NCBI RefSeq assembly: GCF_023715345.1
Contig: NZ_JAMBNY010000001.1
Span: forward strand, 248,001-312,000
From: Paenibacillus camelliae
GTDB lineage: Bacteria; Bacillota; Bacilli; Paenibacillales; Paenibacillaceae
DNA: 64,000 bases
Direction: 5' to 3'
Position numbers and translations under genes: made by a program. This document shows, in pieces, positions 55,631 to 64,000 of this stretch; the first letter of the stretch is position 1; every line of letters begins with the position of its first letter. The notes below the pieces were generated by a model that saw nothing but the letters and a program-made list of their open reading frames with translations, had not been told where the DNA came from and made no database searches.

Positions 55631-55953
55631 GTAAGATCCACCTCCATATTTTGGCTTAAATGACCTGCAATCAATTGTGCAAATTGCACGTCAGTTACTG
55701 CGATAATAACTCGCTCTGCTTTTCCAATTGCTCTGCCTAAGCTTTCTCTATCATAAGCCTCGACTAACGAAACGTCATAGCTTCCGCATTTATCACGAAA
55801 CTTCTTTTTCGTATTGTCCGAAGCGTCATTCGCTACAATGACGAGCTTTGCTTTTCCAGCTCGTATTGCTTTCAGTACGATTTCATCACCAGTCGCTAGC
55901 TTCCCCGCTCGCATTGCCATACCTAAGGCTGACAAAGCTTTATTCGTCTTCAT
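55627..55953 (-). CDS. ylxQ: YlxQ, L7Ae-family RNA-binding protein
   Basis: 108 residues, L7Ae/L30e fold ([49 protein letters not shown]). A K-turn-binding protein candidate. It overlaps ylxR by 14 bases and infB by 4 bases in the nusA-infB operon. Confidence 0.94.
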   Translation of the reverse strand: MKTNKALSALGMAMRAGKLATGDEIVLKAIRAGKAKLVIVANDASDNTKKKFRDKCGSYDVSLVEAYDRESLGRAIGKAERVIIAVTDVQFAQLIAGHLSQNMEVDLT

Positions 55954-56251
55954 CCATTAGCTCCTTGCTTGCAATAAATTCGTCCTCGATTTTCACAAAA
56001 TCCGCTTCAAGCTGTTCATAGATGTCATCGCTCACCGGCTGTTTTAATGCTCGATCAAGCGCCTTGCTTTTTCTCGCCAACTTAAAACAGCTTTGCTTAC
56101 CACATAAATAAGCACCACGGCCAGATTTTTTGCCCGTTAGATCAATCAGAACTTGTTCCTCCGGTGTCCGTACGACCCGAATGAGTTCCTTCTTCGGCAT
56201 CATCTCTTGACATGCCACACATTTACGAAGCGGTACTTTTCTTGGTCTCAT
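55940..56251 (-). CDS. rnpM: YlxR / RnpM, nucleic-acid-binding regulator of RNase P
   Basis: 103 residues. YlxR fold with LRKCVACQEMMPKKELIRVV, SGRGAYLCGKQSCFKLA. In B. subtilis YlxR binds RNase P RNA and modulates it, and also affects expression of many genes. The C-terminal 20 residues are acidic. It lies 21 bp after nusA. Confidence 0.94.
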   Translation of the reverse strand: MRPRKVPLRKCVACQEMMPKKELIRVVRTPEEQVLIDLTGKKSGRGAYLCGKQSCFKLARKSKALDRALKQPVSDDIYEQLEADFVKIEDEFIASKELMDEDE

Positions 56252-56272
56252 CGCACACCCTCCATTCTGAAT

Positions 56273-57370
56273 TTAGTCGAACGATACCGAGTCCTGATGC
56301 ATCACTTCTTGCGAAGTTTTAGGACGCCCAAACTCCTGCTCAGCCTGCGTTTCAGATTTTATATCAATTTTCCAGCCCGTAAGCTTTGCCGCGAGACGAG
56401 CATTTTGGCCTTTAATTCCGATCGCTAGCGATAATTGATAATCTGGAACGATCACGCGTGCCATCTTTTCTTGCTCAAACACGATAACTTCCAGCACTTT
56501 AGAAGGGCTTAACGCATTCGCAACATATTCCTCAATATTGTCAGACCAACGGACAATATCAATTTTCTCACCTTTTAGCTCGTTAACGATCGTTTGAACA
56601 CGAATACCTTTTGGTCCGACACAAGAACCAACTGGATCCACCTCGCTATTACGAGAATATACGGCGATCTTAGAGCGAAAGCCTGCTTCTCTTGCAACAG
56701 ATCGGATTTCTACGACACCGTCATATATTTCTGGAACTTCAAGCTCAAATAGACGCTTCAACAATCCAGGATGAGTGCGAGATAATATAATTTGCGGTCC
56801 CTTAGTCGTATTTTCCACCTTCGTAATAAAAGCCTTCACACGATCAAGATGCTTGAATTTATCTGTAGGCATAAGCTCAGTAAGTGGCAAGACTGCTTCT
56901 ACTTTACCGAGGTCTACATACAAATTCCGAGTATCCTGTCTCTGTACAAGGCCCGTTACGATATCTTCCTCTTTATCGATAAATGCGTTATAGATAAGAC
57001 CACGCTCAGCTTCGCGAATACGCTGTGTTACGACCTGCTTCGCTGTTTGAGCGGCGATACGACCAAAATCTCGAGGGGTTACTTCGATCTCAGCAATATC
57101 ATCTAAATGATAGTGCGGGTTCACCTCACGCGCAGACTCAAGCGATATTTCTAATCTCGAATCTAATACATCCTCGACAACCGTTTTACGAGCATATACC
57201 TTAATGACACCGTTATGACGATTAATTTCTACTCTAACATTTTGTGCAGTATTGAAGTTACGCTTATAGCTGGAGATAAGTGCGGCTTCAATCGCCTCTA
57301 AAAGCACATCCTGTGAGATGCCTTTCTCTTTTGCAATCTCTTGCAGTGCTTCAATAAACTCCATACTCAT
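56273..57370 (-). CDS. nusA: Transcription termination/antitermination factor NusA
   Basis: 365 residues, the short Firmicute form without C-terminal acidic repeats: N-terminal RNAP-binding domain ([20 protein letters not shown]), S1 (about 135-200), KH1 ([20 protein letters not shown]) and KH2 ([20 protein letters not shown]). ATG at 57370; GGGGG lies 12 bases upstream. 33 bp after rimP. Confidence 0.98.
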   Translation of the reverse strand: MSMEFIEALQEIAKEKGISQDVLLEAIEAALISSYKRNFNTAQNVRVEINRHNGVIKVYARKTVVEDVLDSRLEISLESAREVNPHYHLDDIAEIEVTPRDFGRIAAQTAKQVVTQRIREAERGLIYNAFIDKEEDIVTGLVQRQDTRNLYVDLGKVEAVLPLTELMPTDKFKHLDRVKAFITKVENTTKGPQIILSRTHPGLLKRLFELEVPEIYDGVVEIRSVAREAGFRSKIAVYSRNSEVDPVGSCVGPKGIRVQTIVNELKGEKIDIVRWSDNIEEYVANALSPSKVLEVIVFEQEKMARVIVPDYQLSLAIGIKGQNARLAAKLTGWKIDIKSETQAEQEFGRPKTSQEVMHQDSVSFD

Positions 57371-57403
57371 TGGAACGATGTTCCCCCTTTCATCTCATAA
57401 AAA

Positions 57404-57865
57404 CTAGAAAATAATTGCAAGCCTAGCACTTGCAACTTTTTCGTAAGGTAATATATGCTCATTATTTCCTACACGTACAGTGATCATCTCACCGTCAAAT
57501 GCAAGAAGCTGGCCTTCAAATTCCTTCATCTTGTTGATTGGTTCATAGGTCGTAATAAATACGTTCTTGCCAATCGCTTTTTGTACATCCTCTGGCTTTT
57601 TTAGCGGTCGCTCCGCACCGGGCGAGGATACTTCAAGGAAATAAGCTCCTGAGATTGGCTCGTGAATGTCAAGCTGTTCACTTACATACTCACTAATACG
57701 TACACATTCATCGATATCGATGCCGCCCTCTTTGTCACAGAAAATGCGCAGGAACCAATTACTGCCTTCCTTTATGTATTCAATATCCACTAATTCAAAG
57801 CCATTCTCTTCAAGAAATGGTGTGATCATTGCCTCGATTGCGGTTTTGATTGCTGATGTACTCAA
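57404..57865 (-). CDS. rimP: Ribosome maturation factor RimP
   Basis: 153 residues. N-terminal alpha/beta domain (FELVDIEYIKEGSNWFLRIF, GIDIDECVRISEYVSEQLD, YFLEVSSPGAERPLK) and C-terminal SH3-like domain. TTG start at 57865 with GGAGGA 6 bases upstream. First gene of the rimP-nusA-ylxR-ylxQ-infB-rbfA-nrnA-truB-ribF operon. Confidence 0.97.
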   Translation of the reverse strand: MSTSAIKTAIEAMITPFLEENGFELVDIEYIKEGSNWFLRIFCDKEGGIDIDECVRISEYVSEQLDIHEPISGAYFLEVSSPGAERPLKKPEDVQKAIGKNVFITTYEPINKMKEFEGQLLAFDGEMITVRVGNNEHILPYEKVASARLAIIF

Positions 57866-57917
57866 ATGCGTTCCTCCTAAAAGCTTTCATTCATCAAAAT
57901 TGGGTAATACAACACAT

Positions 57918-57941
57918 AAAGAGTGGGTTTCCCCACTCTTT
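57918..57941 (-). terminator. Terminator of polC
   Basis: Perfect 10-bp stem AAAGAGTGGG / CCCACTCTTT with a 4-base loop. It lies in the 167-bp gap between polC and rimP; only TTTATG follows, so it may be leaky. Confidence 0.75.
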
Positions 57942-58032
57942 AATCGCGAAAGTCTTATCAACATCATTGCCACAAAAATTATAACATAATCGCATGTTAG
58001 TGACAAGAAATGATTTCTAGTTGCATTAGTTG

Positions 58033-61000
58033 CTAAAATAATGAGAGCTGGTTCGATTCAGGTAATCCTCTAAAGCAACCCATATTGGTGAGCAGCTCGA
58101 TCGTCGTTTTAGATGCCTTTGTTCTCATCTGGAAATCCTCAATGGATAAGTATTCCCCGCCATCCTTTGCAGCAGCGATGTTACGCGCCGCATTGGCTCC
58201 TATACCAGCAACAGCAGCAAACGGTGGAATAAGAGATGTGCCATCCACTTGGAATTTAACCGCATCCGAACGATACAGATCAATCGGCTTAAAGGAAAAG
58301 CCTCTTGCCGTCATCTCAAGACTCATTTCTAGCTGGGACAGCATGCTTTTCTCTTTCGGAGTTGCGCTAAAGCCTTTGCTTTCTATTTCCTCGATGCGTT
58401 TCGCGATAGCATCGTAGCCCTGACATAACAGCTCAAGCTCAAAATCATCCGCTCGTACAGTAAAATACGTTGCATAAAATTCAATAGGGTAATATAGCTT
58501 GAAAAATGCAGTACGAACAGCTGAGATAACATAAGCTGCGGCATGGGCTTTCGGGAACATGTACTCAATGCGCAGACAGGAATCGATATACCACTGCGGT
58601 ACATTACAGCGTTTCATTTCCTCGATCCACTCTGGTGTAAGTCCTCTACCTTTACGAACACTCTCCGTAATCTTAAACGCTAGTGACGCATCCATACCCG
58701 CCTTATAGATTAAATAAAGCATAATATCGTCACGACAGCCGATTACGGTCTTGATTGTACAGGTGCGATTTTTAATGAGCTCCTGAGCATTCCCGAGCCA
58801 TACACCAGTACCATGGGATAAGCCTGAGATTTGTAGTAAATCGGCAAAGCTTGATGGCTGCGTCTCCTGCAGCATCTGACGAACAAACTTCGTCCCCATC
58901 TCTGGCACACCATAGGTTGCTACGGCCGTACGTATTTGCTGTGGTGTTACGCCGAGCGCCTCAGTAGAGTTGAACAAGCTCATTACCTTAGGATCATTCA
59001 TCGGTATGGTCGTAGGGTCAACGCCTGTTAAATCCTGCAGCATCCTCATCATCGTCGGATCATCGTGCCCTAGTATATCGAGCTTGAGTAAGTTTTCATC
59101 AAAGGCATGATAATCAAAATGCGTCGTTTTCCATTCTGCAGAAGTATCATCCGCTGGATACTGGACAGGTGTAACATCCTCTACCTCAATATAGTCAGGA
59201 ACAACAACGATACCGCCGGGATGCTGACCAGTACTGCGTTTTACACCAGTACAGCCACTAGCTAGACGTGATAGCTCCGCGCCTCTCCACTTCTTCCCAT
59301 GCTCTTCTTCATACTTTTTAGCAAAGCCGTAGGCTGTTTTTTCAGCAACAGTACCAATCGTTCCCGCACGGAATACGCTTTTCTCTCCGAAGAGCTCCTT
59401 CGTATAATTATGCGCGATTGGCTGATACTCTCCTGAGAAGTTAAGATCGATATCGGGAACCTTGTCTCCCTTGAAGCCAAGGAACGTCTCGAACGGAATA
59501 TCTTGACCTTCCCCTTTTAGAGGTTGTCCACAGTTAGGACAATCCTTATTAGGCAAGTCAAAGCCACTCGGCACGCTACCATCTAAAAACCATTCGCTAT
59601 ATTTACATTCCTTATTCAGACATAAATAATGCGCAGGCAGTGGATTAACCTCTGATATGCCGAGGAAGGTCGCTACGACAGAGGAACCGACCGAGCCACG
59701 CGAACCTACGAGATAGCCGTCAGCATTTGACTTTTTAACAAGCTTCTCTGATATGAGGTAGTTGGCCGAGAAGTTGTATTTAATAATCGGCACTAGCTCT
59801 TTTTCTAATCGATCAATAACAACCTGCGGCAAATCCTCGCCGTACATCGATTTAGCTGTCTCATAGCAAGTATTGCGGATCTCTTCGTCTGCTCCATCAA
59901 TATTTGGAGCGAATAGCTCAGAAGGGAACATCTGATATTGCTCAAAACGGTCTGCCAGCTCATTTGTATTTTTAATAACGACCTCATACGCGGCTTCTTC
60001 ACCAAGGAATTTGAATTCCTGCAGCATTTCGTCGGTTGTACGGAAATGAGCATCAGGCTTTCTCATATTTTTAAGTGGACTAAAGCCAGTGATGCCGAGA
60101 ATCGTAATATCACGATAGATCTTGTCCATCGGATTAAGGTAATGAACATTACCCGTTGCGATCACAGGCTTATTCAGCTTAATACCTAGCTGATAAATTC
60201 TTCTTAATGCATTTTCCAAGTCAGCTCGACTGCCAACAAGTCCTTTTTCTACCAAGTGAATATAGAAGTCTATTGGCTGGATCTCGAGCACATCGTAGAA
60301 TTGTGCAACTTCTTCTGCCTCTTCCTCTGACTTGTTCAGCACTGTCTCAAAAAATTCGCCCTTCTCACAGCCAGAAACAACAAGCAAGCCTTCACGCAGC
60401 TCCATCAGCTTACTTTTTGGAATCGTAGCAACCTTCTTAAAGTATTCTGTATGTGATAGGCTGATCAGCTTGAATAGATTCTTTTTACCGACCGCATTAA
60501 GCGCATAAATGGTTGAGTGGAACGGTCTTGCATTGGACAGATCGAGGCCGACATAATCGTTCAGCTGTGTTAGCTTAACGATATTACGCTCAACTGCGTC
60601 TTTTACTAGCCCGTTCAATATTCCACCTAGTGCAATCGTATCATCAATCGCTCTATGGTGATTTTCTAAGCTCACTTTATATTTATCAGCCAATGTGTTC
60701 AGGCGGTGATTTTTCATCGTTGGATAAAGTAGTCTTGCCAGCTCTAACGTATCAAGCACCGGATTCGTAACCTCTGGCATACCGAGCGTTTTGCAATTTG
60801 CTTGGATAAAGCCGATATCGAAGCGAGCGTTATGGGCAACTAAAATATCATCGCCAATAAACTCGATAAATTGGCGTAGTGTTGGCTCAAGCTCGGGCGC
60901 ATCAGCAACCATATCATCGGTAATGTTTGTCAGCTGCTGAATATTGTAAGGAATTTTTTCATGTGGATTAATGAATGAAGTAAAGCGATCCACTTCCACA

Positions 61001-62352
61001 CCATTACGCATCCGAACACCAGCGATTTCAATAATTTTATTGTTAATGACAGAAAGACCTGTCGTCTCAATATCAAACACGATATAAGTTGCTTCTGCTA
61101 GAAGCTCTTCTCGAGGGTTAATGACAATCGGCACAGAGTCATTTACTAGATTCGCTTCAACACCATATAACACCTTCATGTCATGCTTCTTCGCTGCCTT
61201 CACCGCATCAGGGTAGCATTGAACGTTGCTATGGTCCGTAATTGCAATTGCTTTATGGCCCCACTTAGCAGCCATCGCAATATAATCACCCACATGAGTG
61301 ACTGCGTCCATCGTGCTCATTGTCGTATGCAGATGAAACTCAACCCGCTTCTCCTTCGCATGATCCATACGAGTAGGCGGTGCACTTATCTCATGTAGAT
61401 CGTTAGGGATCATCACAAGCTCAGGCTCCTGCATGAAGCGATCGTATTCTACCTTACCTCTAGCTTTGATCCATTTCTTGTTGCTGAGCTTGCTTAAGAT
61501 TTTTACATCTTCCTTCGTTTTGGCGAATACCTTCATCGATAAAGAATCTGTAAAATCCGTTAGATTGAAAACAAACAGCGTGCTTCCATTACGCAGTTCC
61601 TTGACGTCAAGGTTAAATACCATACCTTGAACGGCAATCTTTTTCTCCTCATCAACGACATTCATTAGTGGAATGATCTCATCACGAATATCATAGCCGA
61701 TGGCTAGACGAACCGGCTCATCCCCGCTATCATCCGGCTCTGGCTCTGGCTCCGAAGGAGCAGCGGCCATTAGCTGCTGAATCGCCTCATTATTCTCCTG
61801 CTCAATTTTCTCCATGAACTCATCAAGAACATCCTGGTTATTCTCAGCGAGCTGAAGCTTGACAAGAACTTCTCGGTTAAAGGTTTGTTGGTAATATCCC
61901 TTCACTTCATCATCGATTCTTTTTCTTTTTGCAAGCTCTAGTCCTGTAGGATCGAGCAAACCAATGACTAGCTGATTGCCAGCTGCCTGTACTGTCGCTT
62001 TTTGCAGCCAACCATTAACAGAAGGTATATTTTTTTGTGCCCATTCTAAAAAGACCGGCCAGTATTGCATGATTATATTTTCCGTATCTACCATATCGTC
62101 ATAGATAAAAACGAAGGATGTGTTTGCAATATGTGCAAACTTTTTTCTAATTTGATGTGTAAATCCATTGTAGGCTTGTAATGGAACTAAGGACGTCTTG
62201 CGAATGCAAAACGTCCAATCATTGTTGTGCTTATTTACGATGACTTGCTCAATGTAACCATCCTTAAAGTAAGCTTGTATGAGTTCCTGCGGCAGCCCTG
62301 ATTGCTCTACCAGCATTTCAAAGCGCTGACGCTTGCCGTCGGTTTGGTTCAT
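58033..62352 (-). CDS. polC: DNA polymerase III PolC-type, alpha subunit with exonuclease
   Basis: About 1439 residues from the ATG at 62352 (GGAG 8 bases upstream). Layout: N-terminal domain, OB fold (about 235-325), PHP domain (EFHLHTTMSTMDAVTHVGDY) interrupted by a DnaQ exonuclease (FDIETTGLSVIN, about 425; HNARFDIGF; HHRAIDDT), zinc-binding Cys cluster (CLNKECKYS, CPNCGQ), polymerase palm with PDIDLNFSGEYQ, and C-terminal segments. The leading-strand replicase of low-GC Gram-positives. It lies between proS and rimP as in B. subtilis. Confidence 0.98.
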   Translation of the reverse strand: MNQTDGKRQRFEMLVEQSGLPQELIQAYFKDGYIEQVIVNKHNNDWTFCIRKTSLVPLQAYNGFTHQIRKKFAHIANTSFVFIYDDMVDTENIIMQYWPVFLEWAQKNIPSVNGWLQKATVQAAGNQLVIGLLDPTGLELAKRKRIDDEVKGYYQQTFNREVLVKLQLAENNQDVLDEFMEKIEQENNEAIQQLMAAAPSEPEPEPDDSGDEPVRLAIGYDIRDEIIPLMNVVDEEKKIAVQGMVFNLDVKELRNGSTLFVFNLTDFTDSLSMKVFAKTKEDVKILSKLSNKKWIKARGKVEYDRFMQEPELVMIPNDLHEISAPPTRMDHAKEKRVEFHLHTTMSTMDAVTHVGDYIAMAAKWGHKAIAITDHSNVQCYPDAVKAAKKHDMKVLYGVEANLVNDSVPIVINPREELLAEATYIVFDIETTGLSVINNKIIEIAGVRMRNGVEVDRFTSFINPHEKIPYNIQQLTNITDDMVADAPELEPTLRQFIEFIGDDILVAHNARFDIGFIQANCKTLGMPEVTNPVLDTLELARLLYPTMKNHRLNTLADKYKVSLENHHRAIDDTIALGGILNGLVKDAVERNIVKLTQLNDYVGLDLSNARPFHSTIYALNAVGKKNLFKLISLSHTEYFKKVATIPKSKLMELREGLLVVSGCEKGEFFETVLNKSEEEAEEVAQFYDVLEIQPIDFYIHLVEKGLVGSRADLENALRRIYQLGIKLNKPVIATGNVHYLNPMDKIYRDITILGITGFSPLKNMRKPDAHFRTTDEMLQEFKFLGEEAAYEVVIKNTNELADRFEQYQMFPSELFAPNIDGADEEIRNTCYETAKSMYGEDLPQVVIDRLEKELVPIIKYNFSANYLISEKLVKKSNADGYLVGSRGSVGSSVVATFLGISEVNPLPAHYLCLNKECKYSEWFLDGSVPSGFDLPNKDCPNCGQPLKGEGQDIPFETFLGFKGDKVPDIDLNFSGEYQPIAHNYTKELFGEKSVFRAGTIGTVAEKTAYGFAKKYEEEHGKKWRGAELSRLASGCTGVKRSTGQHPGGIVVVPDYIEVEDVTPVQYPADDTSAEWKTTHFDYHAFDENLLKLDILGHDDPTMMRMLQDLTGVDPTTIPMNDPKVMSLFNSTEALGVTPQQIRTAVATYGVPEMGTKFVRQMLQETQPSSFADLLQISGLSHGTGVWLGNAQELIKNRTCTIKTVIGCRDDIMLYLIYKAGMDASLAFKITESVRKGRGLTPEWIEEMKRCNVPQWYIDSCLRIEYMFPKAHAAAYVISAVRTAFFKLYYPIEFYATYFTVRADDFELELLCQGYDAIAKRIEEIESKGFSATPKEKSMLSQLEMSLEMTARGFSFKPIDLYRSDAVKFQVDGTSLIPPFAAVAGIGANAARNIAAAKDGGEYLSIEDFQMRTKASKTTIELLTNMGCFRGLPESNQLSLF

Positions 62353-62409
62353 GTTATCCACTCCTGACGTTCATCTTTACTATACTAAGTCATGTTACCA
62401 TACTTGTGA

Positions 62410-63858
62410 TTAATACGCTCTAGCAAAAATAACCGTATGCTTAGCTTCGCCATTACATACTAGACAAGTCGTTTTATGTGTTTCAGGTTCAAATGGAATG
62501 TTTCGGCTTGTAGCACCGGTCTCTTCCTTCACCTTTTTCTCGCATTCATCGGAGCCACACCAGCCTGCTTCTACGAATCCACGTTTCTTCTCCATAGCAG
62601 CCTTCATCTCCTCAAGTGTGTCCACGGAGTATGAATTTTCCTCGCGGAACGCTTTCGCACGCTCGAACATAGCCGTTTGCGTTTCATCTAGCATCTTTTG
62701 AACTTCTTCTGCCAGATTCGCCTGTGCTACAATGCGTTTCTCGCCTGTAATTCGAGACACAAGCACGACTTGACCATTATCCATATCGCGTGGCCCAAGC
62801 TCTAGACGAAGCGGTACACCGCGCATTTCGTATTCATTGAATTTCCAGCCTGGACTTACATCCGAGCGATCATCAACACGAACGCGAATTCCAGCAGCCT
62901 TTAGCTCTGCATAAAGCTCATCTACGCGAGCGACGACAGCATCACGAGTTTTGGCAGGGCCAATCGGAATCATAATGACTTGCGTCGGTGCCACTTTAGG
63001 AGGAAGCGCCAAACCACGGTCATCACCGTGTACCATAATTAGCGAACCGATAAGTCGTGTACTTACACCCCATGATGTCGTATGGCAGTATTGAAGCTCG
63101 TTGTTGCGATCCAAATACTTTATATCAAAAGCTACAGCGAATTTATTACCAAGAAAATGAGAGGTACCTGCTTGAACAGCACGGCCATCCTTCATCATCG
63201 CTTCAATGGAGTACGTATTAACCGCACCAGCAAAGCGCTCTGAAGGTGTTTTCTCACCTTTAATAACAGGAATCGCTAAAAACTCCTCAACAAATTCTGT
63301 GTAGACATCAAGCATTTGACGCGTTTCCTGACGTGCTTCTTCTTCAGTTTCATGCGCAGTGTGGCCTTCCTGCCACAAAAATTCACTTGTACGAAGGAAT
63401 GGCAACGTCCGCTTCTCCCAGCGAACGACGTTCGCCCACTGGTTAATAAGAACAGGCAAATCGCGATAAGATTGAATCCATTTTGAATACATATGACCAA
63501 TCATCGTTTCAGAGGTAGGACGAATCGCTAAGCGCTCCTCCAGCACCTCGCCAGCAGCTTCTGTTACCCAAGGCAGCTCGGGATTGAAGCCCTCCACATG
63601 ATCCTTTTCCTTTTGGAAAAAGCTTTCCGGAATAAACATAGGGAAATACGCATTACGATGTCCGGTTTCCTTGAAACGACGGTCCAAATCGCGCTGAATA
63701 TGCTCCCAAATCTCATAACCATCCGGACGAAATACAATACATCCGCGAACTGGTGAGTAATCCATCAATTCTGCTTTTTTAATTACATCAATATACCATC
63801 TGGAGAAGTCCTCAGATTGAGGTGTAATCTCCGTAACAAATTGTTTGTCTTTAGCCAT
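62410..63858 (-). CDS. proS: Prolyl-tRNA synthetase, archaeal/eukaryotic-type (ProS type 3)
   Basis: 482 residues. Class II catalytic core with motif 2 (RWEKRTLPFLRTSEFLWQEGHT) and motif 3 (GDDRGLALPPKV), anticodon-binding domain (PIGPAKTRDAV onward) and the C-terminal zinc-binding domain (CGSDEC and CLVC) ending in FARAY. The YbaK-type editing insertion of the bacterial form is absent. B. subtilis has a bacterial-type ProS of about 564 residues here. ATG at 63858; the upstream GGGGAG lies in the end of rseP. 47 bp before polC. Confidence 0.97.
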   Translation of the reverse strand: MAKDKQFVTEITPQSEDFSRWYIDVIKKAELMDYSPVRGCIVFRPDGYEIWEHIQRDLDRRFKETGHRNAYFPMFIPESFFQKEKDHVEGFNPELPWVTEAAGEVLEERLAIRPTSETMIGHMYSKWIQSYRDLPVLINQWANVVRWEKRTLPFLRTSEFLWQEGHTAHETEEEARQETRQMLDVYTEFVEEFLAIPVIKGEKTPSERFAGAVNTYSIEAMMKDGRAVQAGTSHFLGNKFAVAFDIKYLDRNNELQYCHTTSWGVSTRLIGSLIMVHGDDRGLALPPKVAPTQVIMIPIGPAKTRDAVVARVDELYAELKAAGIRVRVDDRSDVSPGWKFNEYEMRGVPLRLELGPRDMDNGQVVLVSRITGEKRIVAQANLAEEVQKMLDETQTAMFERAKAFREENSYSVDTLEEMKAAMEKKRGFVEAGWCGSDECEKKVKEETGATSRNIPFEPETHKTTCLVCNGEAKHTVIFARAY

Positions 63859-63866
63859 CAGCAGCT

Positions 63867-64000
63867 TTACTCCCCTCGAATTAATCGTACGATATCATTG
63901 TAGGTGACAACGAGCATAAGCAGCATTAACAAAGCAAAGCCGATAAAATGTACAAAGCTTTCCTTATTCGGACTAATTGGTTTGCGACGAATCGCCTCAA
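63867..64000 (-). CDS. rseP: RseP/RasP site-2 protease (C-terminal end only)
   Basis: The last 43 or so residues are visible, ending [15 protein letters not shown] and stop (63867-63869). [20 protein letters not shown] then a membrane helix ([17 protein letters not shown]) is the typical end of the RseP/RasP intramembrane zinc metalloprotease. The zinc site HExxH lies beyond the window. It is 8 bp upstream of proS, as in Bacilli. Confidence 0.88.
   Translation of the reverse strand, partial: EAIRRKPISPNKESFVHFIGFALLMLLMLVVTYNDIVRLIRGE

Overview
The window is chromosomal DNA from an endospore-forming, low-to-moderate GC Firmicute, most probably a Paenibacillaceae member (Paenibacillus, Cohnella or a relative). 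The evidence is the dense set of Bacillus-type housekeeping and sporulation genes (spoVS, spoVFA/spoVFB, sleB, ftsK/spoIIIE, ymdB, rny, rodZ, ymfF/H/I/K, ricA) in an order close to B. subtilis but with departures: recX directly after recA, dut between mlpA and spoVFA, and an archaeal/eukaryotic-type prolyl-tRNA synthetase between rseP and polC. No phage, IS element, CRISPR array, rRNA or tRNA was found. Almost everything is on the minus strand, so operons read from high to low coordinates. Non-ATG starts, especially TTG behind strong Shine-Dalgarno sequences, are common and decide many 5' ends.

Region 1 (1-8.9 kb, minus): an uncharacterised envelope-type cluster. It has a large secreted/membrane protein and an ABC-2 transporter (ATPase plus permease), then after a terminator a coiled-coil membrane protein carrying thirteen GAGQ repeats, a MoxR AAA+ ATPase, a DUF58 protein and a BatA-like von Willebrand A protein cut by the window edge. 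Region 2 (9.1-14.1 kb): an MFS exporter and HAD phosphatase (plus), then a complete biotin ECF transporter. Its bioY faces two minus-strand genes across one palindromic BirA-type operator. One of those two genes fuses an ECF ATPase to the EcfT membrane scaffold.

Region 3 (14.1-25.9 kb, minus): ricA, miaB, pduL, an M19 dipeptidase, spoVS (with a sigma-H promoter match), ymdB, rny, recX, recA (with LexA box), cinA and pgsA. Three copies of a 160-170 bp intergenic repeat lie between ymdB and rny and between recA and cinA. Region 4 (26-38.7 kb): yajQ, rodZ, DUF3388, DUF3243, ymfI, ymfH, ymfF, sleB (sigma-G promoter match), ftsK/spoIIIE, ylzJ-like, tepA and rnjB, whose leader carries an intrinsic terminator.

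Region 5 (39-47 kb): dapA, dapG, asd, spoVFB and spoVFA behind a sigma-K promoter match. This operon makes dihydrodipicolinate and converts it to dipicolinic acid for the spore core. It is followed by dut, mlpA and ylxY. Region 6 (47-64 kb): the RNA-decay and translation block pnp, rpsO, ribF, truB, nrnA, rbfA, infB, ylxQ, ylxR, nusA, rimP, then polC, proS and the 3' end of rseP. The window thus joins RNA processing and translation, DNA repair, spore-specific metabolism and vitamin uptake.
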